Assembly (NCBI GenBank): GCA_013398955.1
Contig: VWPU01002121.1
Coordinates: 1-64,000 of the forward strand
Length of the DNA: 64,000 nt
Direction of reading: 5' to 3'
Source: Callaeas wilsoni
Taxonomy: Eukaryota > Chordata > Aves > Passeriformes > Callaeidae
Positions 62,011 to 64,000 of the stretch are shown in pieces; the stretch's first letter is position 1, and the number at the start of each line of letters is the position of its first letter. The position numbers and the translations under genes were made by a program. Under the pieces are notes generated by a model, which had not been told where the DNA came from, made no database searches, and saw only the letters and a program-made list of their open reading frames with translations.

Positions 62011-64000
62011 CTTTGGGGGAGAAAAAAAAAGTATAAATTCTTCCATGTTCTTTTCTGTTCCTTTGCACACTTTCCTGGTTTTGTTTTTAGAAAAGTTTCA
62101 GCCAGGTCCTGTTGTGTGGCTGACAGAGCTGCTTAGCCCTCTGGAAAGTTTTTAAAGGTTGACCTTGTATTTGTCACCTTTCAAGCTTTTGGGTTTAGGA
62201 CAGTTCTCAACTGCTATACCAGTTTATAATCCAGATTTTTCATACTTGAGGGCCTGTAGCACTCCGTGAAGGACATGCCTGCCTTGGTGACTTGATCTTC
62301 TGTTCATTTTGTTGCTTAACTCTGTTCTTGCCAGTGCTTCAGCCCAACACAGATGCTGTCCTTCAACATAGGTGTCAGAGCTGGCACAGGGCTGCCTGCA
62401 CCAGGCAGGCAATGGTAAACTCCTTGCTTTACTCTTTCTGTGATGTTTCGTGATCTCTGCGGCAGGCTGTGTCACCTGGTCTGGTAGCAGTGACATGCTG
62501 GGGCCCTTTGGAGCCTTCGTTCTGGCTTCATGGCCACCGTGCAGCTGAGGAGTGGGCCAGAGGAAATGAACTGTGACAGAAGGTTCATACAAATAGCTGG
62601 ATTTTTTATTATCAATGTAAATCACTTTGGCAAAGTAGTTTCTACAGTCAAAAGATACTTATGGCTGTTTTCTAAAACATCAGGCACATTAGCTACCCTA
62701 GAAGGGAAGTACCAAAGAATTTCCTTTCTTAATAGTGCATGTTTAAGTGAAAGGCTTTAATTTTATATGTATACAGAGAACAAAAGTTCTGCACAGACAG
62801 ACAGTATTTTTGCACAGAACAGGGGACCCCAATTTTAATGTTTACAGGAGAGGAAGATGAAAGAGTTTAGAGTATCTGTTTTTGCCAGCTCAAATGGAAT
62901 ATGTTGAGAAGGAAATTTTGTTTGTTGCTATAATGTAAATTCTATTAGGGCTCGGTCCTGCATTTCTACTTCATGTGTGTGCTTTCAAATGACTGAGGAA
63001 AACAAAGAAATTACTGAGAAACATCCAAGAAACGTCAACATATTTTTTGACTGGACATCAATGCAGGACACATTTAAGCTACAGTAGGAGTGTTGCACAG
63101 TAAAATTTCCTGCCTTTGAACATACTTTAAAATACAGAAGTGGAAAAAATAAAATTACAAAAAACCAAAACAAAACAGCAACTTGAATTTACATTCAAAA
63201 TCAAATTTGTTTAAACAGTTTTACAAAGGTGTTTGTTCTGGAATTCCTCTGCAACAGCTATAGCAGGCATAAGCAGGCAAGAATGAACACAATCTAACTA
63301 AAACAGAGCTATAAACATTCAAGTATTACTAAACATGTCCTGATTCTGTCTGTCTGCCTCGCAGAGCACAAAGATCATCCTCCTGATGGCTTCATTACAG
63401 GTAGGGAGAGAGGTGATGCTCAGTGCAAAGAAGAGGTACAGAATCAGGACCATAACAAGCAGCAATTACAAAGTCAATCAATCTCTTGGAGGTTGCTCAG
63501 GGATAGATTTTTAGTGATAAATAAAAGCTGTTAGAAACTAACAGCAGGGGCACTGCTGAACCCATCAGGTGCTAAAATTTATTTGTAGGTCTTCAAAAAT
63601 CTGTCCCCAGTGCAGTTTTCTTGTTTAACAGGGAAAAAAAAAGGGAGAATCACTTGAGTCATGGGGAATCCATTGAGCCAGACTTTGGAAAACTGCAGGT
63701 ACTTGAAGATGAGCACCTGCTCCTTCAGAAGCTGACAACTTGAGCCAGTCCTTGATGGTGTTTATTTCCTAGTGTCAACCCTGTGTTTCTGCACAGAGCC
63801 ATGCTGCCTGCTCCTTACTCCTGTGAAAACCCTATGGATGGCAAGAGGTGTGCTGCTCTGCTCAGCTGCCAGATCGGATCTTGGACAAGATTCAGCTGAA
63901 CTCCAGAAGAGTGGAAATGGTGATGGATGGTACATGGCTCTTGGAGCTTAGCCCTACAGCTGATGTTCACTCTTGTGAGCACTGGCCATGGGGTAGGACT
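62011..64000. other. Right flank, nothing recognised
   Basis: About 2 kb with no supported exon or repeat. In human the next gene in this direction is HEPHL1 on the same strand as PANX1, so its 3' UTR could reach here, but no exon was recognised. Confidence 0.4.

Noticed and set aside
62224..62625. 133-codon - strand frame, considered as a HEPHL1 terminal exon
   Set aside because: No multicopper-oxidase motif or membrane segment; HEPHL1 is expected on this side by synteny only.

Overview
This is a window of vertebrate nuclear DNA, almost certainly from a bird. Three multi-exon genes can be read with canonical GT-AG splice sites, and the long introns and gene gaps are littered with CR1 retroposon copies of avian type. 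A passerine is possible, but the sequence does not prove it. I found no operon, CRISPR array, tRNA or rRNA gene, and no sign of a new system. The observations of interest are evolutionary and regulatory.

Layout. (1) 1-20435: MRE11 on the + strand, starting in a GC-rich CpG promoter at the left edge. It has 19 coding exons (327-20124) that join without a frame break into 704 codons plus stop. It encodes the DNA double-strand-break nuclease of the MRE11-RAD50-NBS1 complex. (2) 20436-22560: an intergenic gap. (3) 22557-26606 plus 3' UTR: GPR83 on the + strand, with a TATA box, four coding exons and 423 codons, encoding a class A neuropeptide-type GPCR. (4) About 27-36 kb: a gene gap with decayed CR1 pieces and a CR1-tail pentamer microsatellite. 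(5) 36968-59756: PANX1 on the - strand, with five coding exons and 433 codons, encoding the large-pore ATP-release channel; its CpG-island promoter lies at about 59.0-59.95 kb. (6) 59973-64000: PANX1 upstream flank, dense in antisense CR1 fragments, with no supported gene.

The gene order MRE11-GPR83-PANX1 with this relative orientation matches the human 11q21 block, read in reverse. The egg receptor gene IZUMO1R (JUNO), which sits between GPR83 and PANX1 in human, was not recognised here. The three genes do not share a pathway; their proximity is conserved synteny.

Points worth a second look: a CR1 copy in an MRE11 intron that carries an ORF1 esterase-like piece joined directly to the ORF2 3' end; an upstream AUG frame overlapping the GPR83 start; a changed but preserved caspase-type site in the PANX1 tail; a CR1 3' end lying 216 bp from the PANX1 start codon; and an unidentified, frame-broken coding-like stretch in PANX1 intron 1.
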